64,000 nucleotides of DNA. Source: Desulfobacteraceae bacterium. GTDB lineage: Bacteria; Desulfobacterota; Desulfobacteria; Desulfobacterales; Desulfosalsimonadaceae. Location: the NCBI GenBank assembly GCA_011390465.1, contig JAABSH010000012.1, positions 1 through 64,000 of the forward strand, in the 5' to 3' direction. Positions 49,392 through 58,687 of this stretch are shown here, one piece after another. The notes under the pieces are model-generated. The model saw only the letters and a program-made list of their open reading frames with translations, made no database searches and was not told the DNA's origin. Positions within the stretch are counted from its first letter, which is position 1; each line of letters starts with the position of its first letter. Both the position numbers and the translations under genes were made by a program.

Positions 49392-51482
49392 ATGTTTTTT
49401 GAAGCCAATTATTTGCAAGGTACTGTAAGAGTGTGTCATCAGGCTTTTAAAATATTGTCAGTCTCTGTGGTCATTGCCTGTTTTCTGTGGCCAAAAGCAA
49501 CTCTTGCGTCTGAGATGGAAGACACCATGCTCATGTTTGTGGGCGAGGAACTGGATGTGCTGTCTATTGCCTCCCGCCGGGAGGAAAGCGCGCGCCAGGC
49601 GCCGGCCGTGGCAAGCGTCATCACCCGGGACATGATGGAAACCCGGGGAATGTACACTGTCAGTCAGGCCCTTGCCCAGATGCCCGGGTTTTACCTGGCG
49701 CAAAAAGAATGGGGCTCCCGGCCGTATTTGCGGGGGATTCCGGATTCTGTCCTGTTTTTGTATGATACTGTTCCCATGCAATCGGATACTTCCAAGTCCG
49801 TGCATCCCCTGGATGATGAGCTGTCTCTTGCGCCGGTCAAGCGCATTGAAATTGTCCGGGGGCCCGGGTCCGTACTCTGGGGCGCGGACGCATTTGCCGG
49901 TATTGTCAATATTGTGCCCATGACCGGAAAGGACCTGAACGGCGTAGAAACCGGTATCTCCTATGGTGATCCGGGTGACTTTAAGGGGTATCACATCAAT
50001 GCCGGGCATGACGGCGGCGCATGGGATGGATTTATTTCCCTGATCGGGCGGGAAGGCGCGGCTGATGACCGGACGGCCAATGTTGTGCGTTTTCAGGGAA
50101 ATCAACAGCAAGATCCCACCGGCATACCCGTACCGCCGGATGAGCGGTATGGATACGAACGGGCTGACCGGCCCCAATTTATCGAACTGGTAGGCAACTT
50201 CAATGTCCGGGACTGGCTCACCGTGTCCGGCCGGTATTCGGACTATACCCGGCCCTATTCCATGGCGGACCGGGACCAGGAACGGGTGTGGCTGGAAAAG
50301 CGCAGCAATCCCATGAACTATCTCAAGCTGGAAGGCAAAAAAAATGTGGGCGTGAATTCCGCCCTGCGGTTTACGGGGTATTATTCAGCCATTGATTCAT
50401 CTTATAAAGTCATCGACATGGGCTTTGAGCCCAGTGAATACACAACCTATGGGGAGCTGATTTATGATCATGATTTCCTGTCCGGCAAAGGCCTGCTCAC
50501 CGCGGGCACGGCCTGGCGAAATAAAAGTGTGTCGGACGCGCCCATCTGGGACAGTTATCTGCCGGACTTTCTGGGTCCTGAAAATACCACGTTTCTGCCG
50601 GGCATCACACAAGAAGATTACCGGACCGAGCTGTGGTCCTTTTTTGGCCAGTATTCCCATAAAATCGGCAAATTGGATGTGTCCGCGGGCCTCCGTCATG
50701 ACGCCCACGATGCATATGAGAACAGTTTGAGTTATAATCTGGGGGTTGTCTGGTCTCCGGCCGCTGCCTGGACATTAAAGGCGCTGTATGGCACCGGATA
50801 CCGCACGCCTTTTGCCAGTCAGCTCCTGGAAGCCGAAAAGCCGGATCTTGAAGAAATCAACACGGCAAATCTGGAAGTGTCCTGGCAGCCGGACCATTGC
50901 TGGGGATTGACCCTTGGCGGATTTGTCAATCATATCTCGGATCATATCATGGAAGACCCCTATGCCGGGCTGTCGGATTCCAATCACCAGAAGATTTACG
51001 GCGTGGAAATGGAAGGCCGGATTCAACCAGTCGATTCGCTGGAACTTGCCGCCAATATCACGGTGATGAACAATTCCGGGCCGGATGAGGCTTATTTTTA
51101 CAATGATTATACCTTCCTGCGGCCGGACGGCACCCTGGAGAAGCATTATGTCGAGATCAATTATCCCTTTGACACCGGGCCGGACACTCTGCTGAACTTT
51201 ACGGCTGAATGGACGCCCATGGACCGGATTTCCCTGTTCTGCCGGACCGGTTATGTGTCGTCTCAGGATGTTATCTGTTCCACCTGCGACACCTGTGACA
51301 AGGTTTCCGGAGAGTGGATTGCGGATGCCGCCGCAACCGTCCGGGATATCCTGTTGCCCGGTCTGGACCTGCGTCTGTATATGAAAAATATCACAGACAG
51401 GGAATACAATCTTCCCGGCACCAACAGCACCATTGAAGGAGAACCGTTTTCCCTGCAGTTGATGCTTATCAAAAAGTGGTAA
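49392..51482 (+). CDS. TonB-dependent outer membrane receptor
   Basis: Plug domain (ESARQAPAVASVITRDMMETRGMYTVSQALAQMPGFYL, IEIVRGPGSVLWGADAFAGIVNIV); beta-barrel; C-terminal ...LQLMLIKKW. Confidence 0.93.
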   Translation: MFFEANYLQGTVRVCHQAFKILSVSVVIACFLWPKATLASEMEDTMLMFVGEELDVLSIASRREESARQAPAVASVITRDMMETRGMYTVSQALAQMPGFYLAQKEWGSRPYLRGIPDSVLFLYDTVPMQSDTSKSVHPLDDELSLAPVKRIEIVRGPGSVLWGADAFAGIVNIVPMTGKDLNGVETGISYGDPGDFKGYHINAGHDGGAWDGFISLIGREGAADDRTANVVRFQGNQQQDPTGIPVPPDERYGYERADRPQFIELVGNFNVRDWLTVSGRYSDYTRPYSMADRDQERVWLEKRSNPMNYLKLEGKKNVGVNSALRFTGYYSAIDSSYKVIDMGFEPSEYTTYGELIYDHDFLSGKGLLTAGTAWRNKSVSDAPIWDSYLPDFLGPENTTFLPGITQEDYRTELWSFFGQYSHKIGKLDVSAGLRHDAHDAYENSLSYNLGVVWSPAAAWTLKALYGTGYRTPFASQLLEAEKPDLEEINTANLEVSWQPDHCWGLTLGGFVNHISDHIMEDPYAGLSDSNHQKIYGVEMEGRIQPVDSLELAANITVMNNSGPDEAYFYNDYTFLRPDGTLEKHYVEINYPFDTGPDTLLNFTAEWTPMDRISLFCRTGYVSSQDVICSTCDTCDKVSGEWIADAAATVRDILLPGLDLRLYMKNITDREYNLPGTNSTIEGEPFSLQLMLIKKW

Positions 51483-51580
51483 TTTTATTTTATTGGCCAA
51501 ACCTGACCATGTCTGGCTAAATATAGCCAGCTTCTCAACCTGGGTGTGTGCCTGAAAAATGCAGCAAAAAAAACTATTAC

Positions 51581-51644
51581 ACCACAGAGGACACCGAGAA
51601 CACGGAGAAAAAAATCCCTCTGTGATCTCTGGATCCTCTGTGGT
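51581..51644. repeat. palindromic repeat, ACCACAGAG family (second copy)
   Basis: ACCACAGAGGA...TCCTCTGTGGT 11-bp arms. Confidence 0.8.
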
Positions 51645-51758
51645 TTAAAATCATTCTGCATAATTTTTTTCAAATTTTCAGATCTTTTCCGTATATTTTC
51701 AGGTGAAATGCACTGGGCCAGTGATTATGGCACCATGATTGCAAGGTATAAAAACAAT

Positions 51759-53303
51759 ATGAAAACACGATTCCGACATATTGTTTTAATTATAACCATT
51801 GCGGTGATCACCCTGGCATTTCCGGCAGTCACTGTTGCGGACGATTCAGCCGCAGAGGAAACAGCAACGTATGAAACAGCAGTTCAGGATGCCCAGCCGG
51901 GGATGGATGAAAATGAGACCGCGCTTTTCACCCTCATCAACGCGGCCCGGCGGGATCCGTTGGGCATGGCTGAATCTCTGGGGATGAATCGCGATGAAGT
52001 TTTAAGCAGCTTGCCGGAATTATGCGATATTCTGATCAACGGGCTTCCTGAACTCTGTTTTAACAAGGCGCTTTACCGGTCAGCGGGTGCGCATAACCGG
52101 GATATGCTGGATCAAAATTATTACGCGTATGCATCTATTGACGGAAAAACACCAGAGCAGCGGATGATGGAAGCCGGATATGTGCCGGCTGTTGCCGGAG
52201 AAGTCCTTGGAATGATGTTTTTCAATAATTTTATCGATCCGAATTTGGCGGTTTCCCGGATATTTGAAAACATCTTCAAAGATGAGCTGTCCCCTGAACG
52301 GACAGCCCCGCGTCGCATTCTTAACCCGGATTTCAGTGATATCGGCGTGAGTATCGGCGGTGGTATCTACCAGATGAATAATTTCACAAGTAATGTTTAT
52401 CTGGGGGTTTTTGATTTCGGCGCTTCGGTAAAACCTCATGAAATTCAGCTTCTGGCGCTGATCAATCAATTACGAAGCAAACCTGGAGCAGTGACCCGGA
52501 ATTTTGGCATAGAAGTGGAGGAAATACTTGATTTGTTTCCTGAATACACACAGTTTTATTCGGAAGGCCTTCCTCCGCTGACTTTTAACGGTTTGCTGTA
52601 TACTGCCGCAGATGTTCAGATTTCGGATATGCTGGAAAACAGCTATTGGGGGCATATTTCACCTGATGGCACCACTCCTCTCATGCGGATTCGTGCTCAG
52701 GGGTATGCACCGACGTGGGTAGCAGAATCAAAATACCGGCTTTCCACATGCAATAGAGTTATTTCTCCAACCAATACAATTCATGTTATTTTCAAAAATA
52801 TGTTTTTAAATGCATTCAAGAGCGGAACGTATCGGGACCGCAATATGCTGTCCGAAAAAGCCAGGGAAGCTGGATTTCGCATTGTGGCCACTGAATGGGA
52901 ATTAATTGAAAGTCTGTGCGGTAATCAAATGCATATAACACTTTGTGATTATGGTGCTTCAAACGTGTTTGAGGGTTTTAATGGTGAAAATAAAATTATA
53001 CCAGCTTTAACCGGTGTCGTGTATGCAGACGGAAATGACAACGGACTTTATGATGCAGGAGAAGGCGCACAAAATTTTGCGGTAAAAATAGAAAGCCAGG
53101 AAACCAATGAACAAATAAAAATCGTTTTCAGCGGGGAAACAGGTTTTTATTCAGCGTATCTTTATCCGGGTAAATATGAGGTATCTGTGAGTTCAACGAG
53201 AACAGGCAAAGAAATAAACAGCCAGCAGGTTGCTGTTGAAGTGGAAAATACCTGTAACACATGGCTTCCGTTTTTAGTAAATTCAATCCCTTCTGATTTT
53301 TAG
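51759..53303 (+). CDS. secreted protein with two tandem CAP/SCP-like domains and C-terminal SdrD-B-like domain
   Basis: Signal peptide MKTRFRHIVLIITIAVITLAFPAVTVA; two copies of LxLIN..R..P..........L....F..; VYADGNDNGLYDAGEGAQNFAVKIES; ORF-track start 51546 lies in repeat DNA. Confidence 0.8.
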   Translation: MKTRFRHIVLIITIAVITLAFPAVTVADDSAAEETATYETAVQDAQPGMDENETALFTLINAARRDPLGMAESLGMNRDEVLSSLPELCDILINGLPELCFNKALYRSAGAHNRDMLDQNYYAYASIDGKTPEQRMMEAGYVPAVAGEVLGMMFFNNFIDPNLAVSRIFENIFKDELSPERTAPRRILNPDFSDIGVSIGGGIYQMNNFTSNVYLGVFDFGASVKPHEIQLLALINQLRSKPGAVTRNFGIEVEEILDLFPEYTQFYSEGLPPLTFNGLLYTAADVQISDMLENSYWGHISPDGTTPLMRIRAQGYAPTWVAESKYRLSTCNRVISPTNTIHVIFKNMFLNAFKSGTYRDRNMLSEKAREAGFRIVATEWELIESLCGNQMHITLCDYGASNVFEGFNGENKIIPALTGVVYADGNDNGLYDAGEGAQNFAVKIESQETNEQIKIVFSGETGFYSAYLYPGKYEVSVSSTRTGKEINSQQVAVEVENTCNTWLPFLVNSIPSDF

Positions 53304-53426
53304 CAAACAGATGGTTGGTCAAATAGAAAGACGAAAGGGTTGACGAAACTTGTTTTTTTGTTTATATATCAAATTTAATTATATTATTGTGAATTATATA
53401 AAATTAAAGGGGGTGGTTGGGTTTTT

Positions 53427-53442
53427 TGGCATGTTTTTTGAA
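53427..53442 (+). promoter_or_regulatory. sigma54-like promoter element with imperfect -12
   Basis: TGGCATGTTTTTTGAA vs TGGCAYGNNNNTTGCW, correct spacing, -12 GC replaced by GA. Confidence 0.3.
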
Positions 53443-53554
53443 TATTATTATATTGCAAGGTAAAGAGATTTTTTGAATGTTGAAATAGTATTTATTTTAT
53501 ATTGTTATTTTTTTTAGCACCTAATAATGTTAATCTACAAAATGGAGGAAACAA

Positions 53555-54781
53555 ATGAAAAAAGTAATTACTGTGTTAATGGCATTGACCATGGTATTTG
53601 GTATTGCCGGAATCGTGTCTGCTGAGGCAATTGATGCGACGAACTGTGCCGGTGATGGTGGCAATCTTATCGTTCCGGGATGCGGCTTTCAACCAACAGA
53701 ACAAGGGCCGCCCATGGATTGTGGACCTTTTGATTTTGAAGCAGACCGATGCACCGGCAAACAGGAAAATCGTGCCCTTTTCCCGGTTTGTGAGTGCGTT
53801 GAAGAAGGTTATTATGACGAATTATTGACAGATACGGAATATGGGATTCGCATGACCATTCTGGTGGACAAACATGACGGCCAGGGTCCCGTGGAAGGTG
53901 ACAATTTTGTTTACTGGGCTGGAGAAGGCGATGCCGGCGGTGATGGCATAGCAGATCTTAACGATGGTATTGATGTGATGATTTTTGACCGGGAAGGTCA
54001 GGCTTGTGAAACAGACTCTTTAGGTAATTACACAGGCGCACCGCTTGCTTCTCCTGTTGAACCTAACGCCTTTGGGGCTTCCTTTGATGATTTTGATTTC
54101 AGACTGGCCAATGGCAATGCCGGTACACCGGATGCCTGTGCGAAACCGAATGATGATTGCGGAAACTGCGCTGATTTGTGGCGGGTGGTTGAACTTGAAC
54201 TTAAGGACACGGTTGAAGGGTTTTTGACCGAATCCGGCGACAGCAGCAACTGGGTCATTGACATTCCGGATATGTGGGCTGATTTACCGAACGCCCAGGC
54301 AGGTTGGACCGTGTACGTTGAAGTTTGCCTGAATCAGAGAGGCGATGCTGGTCAGGGCAGAGAAAATATGTGTGTTGACTGCAACTGTTGCTTCATGCTT
54401 GAAGTGGGGACCCTGTGCTGTGACTCAGCTCCTTCAAGCTGCGAAGATATTCTGACCTTCCCCTACTTTCCGAGCAAAGATAATTTCTGGCTGGGAATGG
54501 CCATTACCAACACGGGCAGCGAGGAAGGCACGGCTACGATCACTATTTATGAAACTAATGGTGAAACAGCAACTATTACAGAAACAGTTGCCGCAAATTC
54601 AACAAAAATTATAACGGATTTCGCTGCCAACACAAGCGGTGGTGCTGTTCAGGCCTATGCGAAAGCGGTTTGTGAGTTCCCGGCATCCGGATTTGCCATG
54701 TTTGGCCAGGTGGGTGCAGGAGATGAATCGCTGGGCTACCTTGCTGAAAGATGCGGTACCTGCTCTTCATGTGATCACTAA
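53555..54781 (+). CDS. Cys-rich secreted protein of unknown function
   Basis: Strong SD GGAGG; signal peptide MKKVITVLMALTMVFGIAGIVSAEA; many Cys in clusters (CVDCNCCF, LCCDS, RCGTCSSCDH). Confidence 0.85.
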   Translation: MKKVITVLMALTMVFGIAGIVSAEAIDATNCAGDGGNLIVPGCGFQPTEQGPPMDCGPFDFEADRCTGKQENRALFPVCECVEEGYYDELLTDTEYGIRMTILVDKHDGQGPVEGDNFVYWAGEGDAGGDGIADLNDGIDVMIFDREGQACETDSLGNYTGAPLASPVEPNAFGASFDDFDFRLANGNAGTPDACAKPNDDCGNCADLWRVVELELKDTVEGFLTESGDSSNWVIDIPDMWADLPNAQAGWTVYVEVCLNQRGDAGQGRENMCVDCNCCFMLEVGTLCCDSAPSSCEDILTFPYFPSKDNFWLGMAITNTGSEEGTATITIYETNGETATITETVAANSTKIITDFAANTSGGAVQAYAKAVCEFPASGFAMFGQVGAGDESLGYLAERCGTCSSCDH

Positions 54782-54832
54782 TCGATTAAATGAAGTAAAC
54801 TGATAATTAAAATAATTTCAGTAAAACAAAAC

Positions 54833-54869
54833 CGGGGAAAGGGGGCAACTCCTTTCCCCGTTGTTTTTT
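54833..54869 (+). terminator. intrinsic terminator after Cys-rich secreted gene
   Basis: CGGGGAAAGG / CCTTTCCCCG stem followed by TTGTTTTTT. Confidence 0.85.
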
Positions 54870-54899
54870 ATGGTTGGCACCTTCAATTGGGGGCAAATA

Positions 54900-55562
54900 T
54901 TGAAAACCTTATACCTGTTTATTATTATTTGCGGATTGGTTGTGGGAAGCGTATGGCCCTGCAGTGTTTCTGCCCACCGCCCATATGCGCCGGAATTACC
55001 CATCGCGGTTAAGACCGAATTGATAGTCACCGATACCCATCACCACACTCAATTCTTCCGTACCATGATTCGCGTCACGCAAAAAACCGAAACCAATTTT
55101 AAAATCGGATTTTTCCCCTCGGACCAGGACGATGCTGCAGGCATGTTGGATTTCGATTTTTTAGGGACGATTTCCTGGAGTGGTGTCGGTCAGACAGCGC
55201 CCACTTTCCATGCGAAAAATCTTTTTATTGTCTCTGGTGTAACCCTGCCCATTGATGTGCTTCCTGTCCAAATGATTATCAACGCAGGTACACCGCTTGA
55301 ATATGAATTTACACAGATTGCCGGTGGGCGGAAGTTTTTCCGCAGAATTCAGATGACCGCAAGTCCTGTTAGTCGTGACGAAGCCCGTCAGGTCGGGTGG
55401 ATTCTTTGTGACGACTGCTTTTGTGATGCTGTTGAGCTTCAAATGATCGTGGTGACGGATTTGCAGACTGGCGACCTGATCGTTAAGCAGCTTTGGGCTG
55501 CTGATGGTTGCTGGTGGCTTTACGAGCAGACCCCTTTGCGCCGTTCCTGGCGCGTTCAATAA
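54900..55562 (+). CDS. secreted hypothetical protein
   Basis: Signal peptide (TTG start: MKTLYLFIIICGLVVGSVWPCSVSA); ATG 54870 is an alternative start. Confidence 0.7.
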   Translation: MKTLYLFIIICGLVVGSVWPCSVSAHRPYAPELPIAVKTELIVTDTHHHTQFFRTMIRVTQKTETNFKIGFFPSDQDDAAGMLDFDFLGTISWSGVGQTAPTFHAKNLFIVSGVTLPIDVLPVQMIINAGTPLEYEFTQIAGGRKFFRRIQMTASPVSRDEARQVGWILCDDCFCDAVELQMIVVTDLQTGDLIVKQLWAADGCWWLYEQTPLRRSWRVQ

Positions 55563-55597
55563 ATTCAGTGACCCAATTTATCAAGGGAAATTTTATC

Positions 55598-58093
55598 GTG
55601 TTTATGCGTTTTCTATTTCTTTTCCTGTTTATTGTGGGGCAGCTTTTTTTTGCACAGCATAATTTTTGTTCAGCCCAACAATTTGTCAGCGCTGACCCCG
55701 TGCCCTGGTCCGGCCACTGGTGGCCTTTTAGTCAAGGAAGTATTGGTACCGGTATTGGATACCGCGGTCATCCGTCCCCATTGGAAAAATATTTGCTTTT
55801 AACGACCGGGACAGAATCCGGCCCGGCACTCGACTGGTATCTGGAATATTATTATGATCCATTTGCTGATGACTGGTGGGGTCTGTGCCCGGCCTATGCC
55901 CGGTCCGCGGTAAAAGAAACATATTCTATATTACCGTCTGTTCATGACAATATCGTTTTTCGGGTGGGAGACAAAAAAGGACTGCTCGCTCTCTGCCACG
56001 ATTCCAGGGGCGGTGTCATCTATACCACAGGCAATCCGGTGAATTTCCATTTTTGGCTTCTGGATTATATTCATGACCAGAAAAAAGCCTTTGCCGCGGA
56101 TTTGATATTAGGAGAGGAAGTCTGGTATTTTCCGGTGTATGCCTATGAAATGACATCCGTTAGAAGCGGCCTTACGGAAAATGTTAATGTTGCTATTTTG
56201 TATGCCGCCCACATGGGACCGGATTATATGGGAACCCAGGCGATGGAGGCAGGGCCGTATACTTACAGCCTTGATCTGGATGCTCAGGGTAATATTGTCG
56301 GTGGCAGATGGACCGGGGACAGTGTTTTTAACCATCCTGAAACACTTTCTTATCCTGAATCCCCCGGATCGGAAAACCCTTACCTGAGCGCACACGATTG
56401 TACCAAAATCAAACAAATTGCGCGGGCCAAAGATGATGAACTGGAATTGGCCGGGGAATCAATTGCCAGACTTCTGCCGGGCGCTTATCATCTGGTATTG
56501 CTGGACGAGGATGTTTACAGCATTGAGGGTGAGGCGGGCGATATTGTAAATCTTGATATTTTTCGGGAAAATGGATCCAATCAGGCAATGGATGTTGTCC
56601 TTGCGGATTCAGATGAGGTATTGATCTGGGAACACCTTTTTGAGAAAAGTGATGATCCTGAAGTTTTTGAATTTACGCTTGCCAACCCGCCTTATACACT
56701 GAGGGTAACTCAGGAAAATTATGTGACGGATCCTAATATTTATTGTCTGACAATGGATTATCGCGGCGCCTATGACTGTATTATCCCCTATATCCCCAAA
56801 AACGGCCCCTGGTCCGGTTTTGCCGTGACCAACGCTTCGGTGCAAGAAACAGCTGAAGTGATGCTGGTGACACAGGATATGAATGGGATTCCTCTCCAGA
56901 CCGTGTTTGGTCCTGATGTTCTTAAACCGGGCAAAAAGAATTTGTTTCACCTTTCAAGTCTACCAATACGGGAACATGAATTTTCCGGGACCGGCGGACT
57001 GAAACTGATTTCCAATCAACCTGTCAGCATGGTGAATCTGTTTGCGGATGACCAGGGGCCCATGGCCGGGTTTAACGTTGCCGGACTCACCGGAAACCGG
57101 ATTATCATACCGGATATTTATGACAATGACCCTTGGGATCCGCAGTATATGACCGGTGCGGTGGTCAATGAAACATCCGGAAATATGGAAACGACCTGGA
57201 ATTTTTATTCGGAACAGGGCGATTTAATTGATTCGTTTTCTGAAAATCTGTCGCCTTACAAAAAAATTTATATTGAGCCTGGAAGTGCTCCTTTTTTTAA
57301 CGTCCCGGATGGCGGCTGGATGGAGGTTCTTGCCTCTGATGTTTCGGCAGCACTTAGCGGATACTTTTATATCAGCAGCCAGAAAAATCAGCAAAAGATT
57401 CTTGAAACCAGCCATGCACTGCTGGTTTCAGATGAAACACTGTACATCCAGCATGTCACACTCCCTTCCGGCCCATGGCAGACCACATTGACCCTTATTA
57501 ATCCGAATCCTTATAAAAACAGGGTGGTTGTGCATCCTTTAAGAACAGAGGGGATCAAGCCGGCGGATATGATTATGCTTTTGAATCCCTATGAAAAGCG
57601 GTTGATCTCTCTTAGTTTGGACTTTGGAACGGATATCAATCGTTCTGTTCTGGAAATTTCCGGCAGTGCCGCGCTGTGCGGGCATGTTTCTTATGAGGGC
57701 AAAAGGGGGGATGCAGCTTTTTTGGAGATGCTTACAGATGATGATTTTAAGCCTGAACTCGTTTTGCCCCATACAGCATCCAACACGGATCGCTGGTGGA
57801 CCGGGGTCGGGGTTTGCAATCCCAATTTCTATCCCGTGACCGCGTTGGTGATACCCTCTGACAAAAGCGGCGATCCCCTTATGTCAGAGGAGACAGAACT
57901 GGTCCTTGCGCCTGGTGGTTATGAAATTTTTACAATTAAACAGATGTTTGGACCCATGGCTCAGGATATTGCGTTTTTGAAAATTTTTACGGACCCGCTG
58001 GATTCAGGAAATATTGGCGGATTTTATCTTTATGGAAACAGGGAAACGCAGGATCTTAAGGCACAGAGCCAGGTGACCGGCGGGAATATGTAA
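55598..58093 (+). CDS. secreted transglutaminase, Phytophthora-elicitor type (PF16683-like), with C-terminal repeat domains
   Basis: Signal peptide; WSGHWWPFSQGS, SPLEKY, WWGLCPAYA (putative catalytic Cys), VNFHFWLLDYI, VWYFPVYAYE, YTYSLDLDAQGNIVGGRW; about four C-terminal W-x-G-x-x-x-x-N-like repeats. Confidence 0.75.
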   Translation: MFMRFLFLFLFIVGQLFFAQHNFCSAQQFVSADPVPWSGHWWPFSQGSIGTGIGYRGHPSPLEKYLLLTTGTESGPALDWYLEYYYDPFADDWWGLCPAYARSAVKETYSILPSVHDNIVFRVGDKKGLLALCHDSRGGVIYTTGNPVNFHFWLLDYIHDQKKAFAADLILGEEVWYFPVYAYEMTSVRSGLTENVNVAILYAAHMGPDYMGTQAMEAGPYTYSLDLDAQGNIVGGRWTGDSVFNHPETLSYPESPGSENPYLSAHDCTKIKQIARAKDDELELAGESIARLLPGAYHLVLLDEDVYSIEGEAGDIVNLDIFRENGSNQAMDVVLADSDEVLIWEHLFEKSDDPEVFEFTLANPPYTLRVTQENYVTDPNIYCLTMDYRGAYDCIIPYIPKNGPWSGFAVTNASVQETAEVMLVTQDMNGIPLQTVFGPDVLKPGKKNLFHLSSLPIREHEFSGTGGLKLISNQPVSMVNLFADDQGPMAGFNVAGLTGNRIIIPDIYDNDPWDPQYMTGAVVNETSGNMETTWNFYSEQGDLIDSFSENLSPYKKIYIEPGSAPFFNVPDGGWMEVLASDVSAALSGYFYISSQKNQQKILETSHALLVSDETLYIQHVTLPSGPWQTTLTLINPNPYKNRVVVHPLRTEGIKPADMIMLLNPYEKRLISLSLDFGTDINRSVLEISGSAALCGHVSYEGKRGDAAFLEMLTDDDFKPELVLPHTASNTDRWWTGVGVCNPNFYPVTALVIPSDKSGDPLMSEETELVLAPGGYEIFTIKQMFGPMAQDIAFLKIFTDPLDSGNIGGFYLYGNRETQDLKAQSQVTGGNM

Positions 58094-58127
58094 TATTTAC
58101 AAATAAAACAAAGGAAATTAGAAGAAG

Positions 58128-58565
58128 ATGAATCAGGTTGTTTCAAAATCGAATTTGTTTGCATTATTCATTGCGGTATTATTCATGACAGGTGGCTGTC
58201 AATCCTTTTTGTTTCAGCCAATTTCCGCGGAAGAGGCGATTGAAAATCGGGTCGTGGAAATGATGAGTGCGCGTGTGAATGGCGATTGGGGCAGAGTATA
58301 TAAATATTTGTGCCCGGAATACAAAAATGCCGTTTCCAAAGAAAGTTTTATGGCCAAGCCAAGAAATATGTTATTCCGCAATTTTAATGTGGAGTCTGTC
58401 GAAATGGATTCTTCGGCTGAAAAAGCAACTGTCATTGTTTCGTATGACATGACGGTGATGAGTTATGAGGTTCCGGACCAGCGCGAGACTCAAAAATGGA
58501 TAAGAAAAGGTGGAAACTGGTACTTTGTGATAAAGAATGTGTCACCTTTTGGGGGTGTTGATTAA
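58128..58565 (+). CDS. small lipoprotein
   Basis: Signal peptide with lipobox FMTGGC; EEAIENRVVEMMSARVNGDWGRVYKYLCPEYK suggests an NTF2-like fold. Confidence 0.75.
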   Translation: MNQVVSKSNLFALFIAVLFMTGGCQSFLFQPISAEEAIENRVVEMMSARVNGDWGRVYKYLCPEYKNAVSKESFMAKPRNMLFRNFNVESVEMDSSAEKATVIVSYDMTVMSYEVPDQRETQKWIRKGGNWYFVIKNVSPFGGVD

Positions 58566-58623
58566 AATCAGCACAGTAGTAAGACGGGAGACCAAGCAGT
58601 CCTTATTGCAACTGGTTTTTAGG

Positions 58624-58661
58624 AAATAAAAAGAGCCGCCGAATGGCGGCTCTTTTTATTT
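58624..58661. terminator. strong bidirectional intrinsic terminator
   Basis: Perfect 17-bp arms AAATAAAAAGAGCCGCC / GGCGGCTCTTTTTATTT, loop GAAT, between convergent genes. Confidence 0.95.
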
Positions 58662-58687
58662 CTGGTGTGTTTAATGTTATAAAGAAA

